Shown one piece after another: positions 61,726 to 64,000 of a stretch of DNA of 64,000 nt. A program made the position numbers and the translations under genes. The notes below the pieces were generated by a model that was not told the DNA's origin, did no database searches, and saw only the letters and a list, made by a program, of their open reading frames with translations. Positions within the stretch are counted from its first letter, which is position 1. Every line of letters begins with the position of its first letter. This stretch comes from Brachypodium distachyon (taxonomy: Eukaryota > Streptophyta > Magnoliopsida > Poales > Poaceae): NCBI RefSeq assembly GCF_000005505.3, contig NC_016133.3, positions 15,128,001-15,192,000 on the forward strand. The letters are read 5' to 3'.

Positions 61726-63945
61726 ATGGCGGAGGAGACGGCGGAGGCGGCGGCCCGCGTGGCGGAGCAGGCGCGGGAGCTGCAGGACGCGGCGGCGGCG
61801 CTCATGTCTCGGGCGCGGGCGGAGGAGGAGGCGCTGCGCCGCCGCGCCGCGGCACTCGCGGGGGAGCTCGGACGTCTGCGCAAGGCCGCCGCCGCCGCCG
61901 CTGGGCACGCCGACCGTGAGAAGGTAAAGCGTCCGCCTGCCTTTGCTGCCCACCACACACAGCCTGTGCTGTGCTGCCCATGTCCTGTTCTCGTCATCCA
62001 TCCTCTCCACGGAGCGTGCGTGCGTGCGCTTGTCGGTGGGTGGGTGGGAGAGATCGCGGCCGCGGGTGTTAGGTACGACTAGGTCAACTCCGCGCTCTTG
62101 TTGCTCGTCTTCGCTTGACGGGTTGGCATCGCCGGATCACTGGGGGAGATCTGCAAGCGTGGAGCTTCAGTTTTTGGTTTGGTACGCTGTGGAAAATCTC
62201 TTGACTTCTGCTAGTGCCCGAGATGGATGCGTGCGTTGTGGAGAGAGCGTGGGAGCTTTTGGGAGGCACTCTCTGTCTGTCTCTCTGAATGGTCGTGCCC
62301 AGCCCATCTATATGCGTCTGCTACTGATGATGATCGATTGATCAGTCACAATGTGCGTGCCTCGTACCATTCCTTGCTTGCTTCGTGCTGATGTGGCCTT
62401 GGCCTGTTTGGTGTGCTTGCGCAGGTTGAGGAGGACTTGGATCGAGCGGCATGCCTCATGAGCGACGGCGACATCGCGTCGATCGTCCCGAGCAAGGCGC
62501 ACGGTATGTAATTGGTGCTCTTGTTGAGCTTGATCTTGTTGTCGCGAGGTTCTGTTATTCTAATATTTTGCTGTTTTTGGGGTTTGTAGGCACTTTTTTG
62601 AAGGTGCTCTTGGGCCCAGTGAATCTCCGGGCAAGGAAGGAGGTGCAGCTCAAGGTGAAGGAGGAATACAATAGCTACAGGGTATGTGTAAAATTGTACT
62701 ACTATTGATGAAAATCTAGGCAGACATCAATTTGTTTTGTGGGATGAGGACTTTGCATGAAGCTGGCCGCTAGTGTGTTTGAGCAGCTTTGAATTTTACT
62801 TTTCCCTTTGATGCGGGTAGTCTTAGGGAAAATGGTATCTTTCAGTCGCCTGAAGCTTCTCTAAAGTGAAAAATGTGCAACATGTTTTTACCATGATCCT
62901 AAAATGATATCCAAGTCTGATTAGGAGTTATAAAAATGCGCTAGAGTACAAATCGGTGAAATTCAGCTGACATAATAGGTATTTTTAATTCATTCCTGCA
63001 TCTGACACCGTTCAGTCAATTATGGTCAATGTATCTGTCGAACTTGTGCAAATTGTGATGAATTAACTAACTTCAAGTTATTCAAGTAGAGAAAGTCATA
63101 TACTCGCATTAATCTACCCTCAGATGCCCATGTAAGAATGTAAACAATAATGTAACCTGATACTTAAATTTACAGAAACAATTAATGTAACAATCAATTT
63201 CCCCCATGAGTCTCTCACTCTTAGTGGAAACAAAACACTCTTGCGCCTTATTTCTGTTTTAGCTTTTTATGATTTATCCTTTCAAATCCCCATCCTCACT
63301 TAGAAATCTTGCTTGCCTAAAAGGTTAATTTCAATGAAAGGCTGTAGTGATGATGATGCAGAAACAGAAATGAATGAGCTCTTTTTGTAAACTGAAAGGT
63401 CAATATTTTGAACAGAATTTAAACGTAAAATTATACTGTTCTATAGTAGTATTATTTGAATCACCTTTGGGTGTACAAATGCAAAATTACAAATCTATAA
63501 TTTCACACATCTTTTTTTCTGCATGTGCGGTAGCTGATAGGAAGTATGCTTTCGCTATTGATGTTACACTTGTGGAGAACTTTATAAACACATAGATAAT
63601 TCCTGCCTGCTAGCAATCTTTTACACTATGTAATCATTTTTTCCATTTTTTCAGGATAGGACTGCAGTAGTGTTTCTTGGTTTCCCGATGATTCTGTTGT
63701 TTCTTCGAACATGGTTATGGAATGGATGCTTCCCAGCATTGCCAGTTCAGCTATACCAGGTACTTTCTGTCGCCTGATCATGGAACTTTAGTAAGATGAA
63801 ATTATAGTTTGTTTGTTCCCATGCCAAAAAGAAACTGACAGGTGAACTTCTCTTATGCTTAACAGGCTTGGCTGTTATTCCTGTATACAACTTTAGCTTT
63901 GCGAGAGAACATTTTGCGAGTTAATGGAAGTGATATCCGTCCTTG
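61726..63945 (+). CDS. TMEM120/TMPIT-like transmembrane protein (5' part, runs off the window)
   Basis: Five exons visible: 61726-61923, 62425-62503, 62590-62681, 63655-63759, 63866-63945 (184 codons, last one split). Exon 1 encodes an Ala/Glu/Arg-rich coiled coil (~1-66), exons 2-3 the conserved stretch with FLKVLLGPVNLRARKEVQLK, and exons 4-5 the first membrane segments (VVFLGFPMILLFLRTWLWNG; WLLFLYTTLALRENILRVNG). The LRENILRVNGSDIRPW signature is characteristic of the TMEM120 family, six-pass nuclear envelope/ER proteins in animals whose structure resembles fatty-acid elongases. The plant role is not established to my knowledge. The remaining C-terminal exons lie beyond 64000; exon 5 ends at a GT donor in phase 2. 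Confidence 0.9.
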
Positions 63946-64000
63946 GTAAGGAACACCAAAGATCTGACATTGACTCATACCCAAGACAACTAAAATAACT

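Noticed and set aside
61530..62010. Minus-strand frames opposite the TMEM120-like first exon
   Set aside because: They are antisense shadows of the Ala-rich coiled-coil exon.
1..64000. CRISPR array, bacterial operon or integrated virus
   Set aside because: No regularly spaced repeats, no capsid, polymerase or integrase frames, and all genes have plant nuclear introns. The bacterial-style start codons of many short frames are not meaningful here.

Overview
The window is nuclear DNA from a grass. All large genes carry GT-AG (occasionally GC-AG) introns with grass-style high-GC 5' exons. The introns and spacers hold Stowaway, Tourist/Harbinger and hAT-type miniature elements that are characteristic of grasses. 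Eight protein genes in 64 kb, with only short nonautonomous elements between them, suggests a compact gene-rich arm. The Stowaway sequences look Pooideae-like (Brachypodium, wheat and relatives), but I cannot name the species.

Layout, left to right. Positions 1-626 (-) hold the 5' part of an intronless DUF599 membrane-protein gene. A repeat zone (0.6-5.3 kb) holds a 74-bp tandem duplication, a 934-bp Tourist/Harbinger-like element and a 728-bp hAT element with a perfect 8-bp target duplication. Next come an intronless PPR-DYW RNA-editing factor (5319-7175, -) and a six-exon FDM/IDN2-like factor of RNA-directed DNA methylation (8405-10999, -), which has several possible in-frame leader exons upstream. 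A stretch with three G-boxes in tandem and a TIR element follows, then a tRNA-Arg(UCU) gene. The 20-exon TFIIH subunit p62/TFB1 gene (16585-24860, -) is head-to-head with a second DUF599 gene that does have an intron (25281-26218, +). Two tandem full-length ABCB transporter genes follow on the minus strand (28618-34506 and 35799-42174), sharing the same ten-exon structure. The 28-exon HEATR6-like HEAT/ARM repeat gene spans 44744-57055 (+). The window ends inside a TMEM120/TMPIT-like membrane-protein gene (61726 onward, +).

The genes do not form a pathway. They are ordinary euchromatic neighbours with RNA-editing, chromatin, transcription/repair, transport and membrane roles. I assembled gene models by hand from reading frame, splice sites and family similarity. 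Every multi-exon CDS closes in frame: TFB1 602 aa, FDM 626 aa, ABCB 1269 and 1266 aa, HEATR6 1157 aa, DUF599 254 aa.

I found no clear evidence of a previously undescribed system. The points most worth following up are three GC-AG introns, the FDM leader exons that both splice in frame onto the annotated start, the tandem G-box array, the intron presence/absence difference between the DUF599 paralogues, and several cleanly bounded small transposons, including a retroposed fragment with a 19-bp target duplication.
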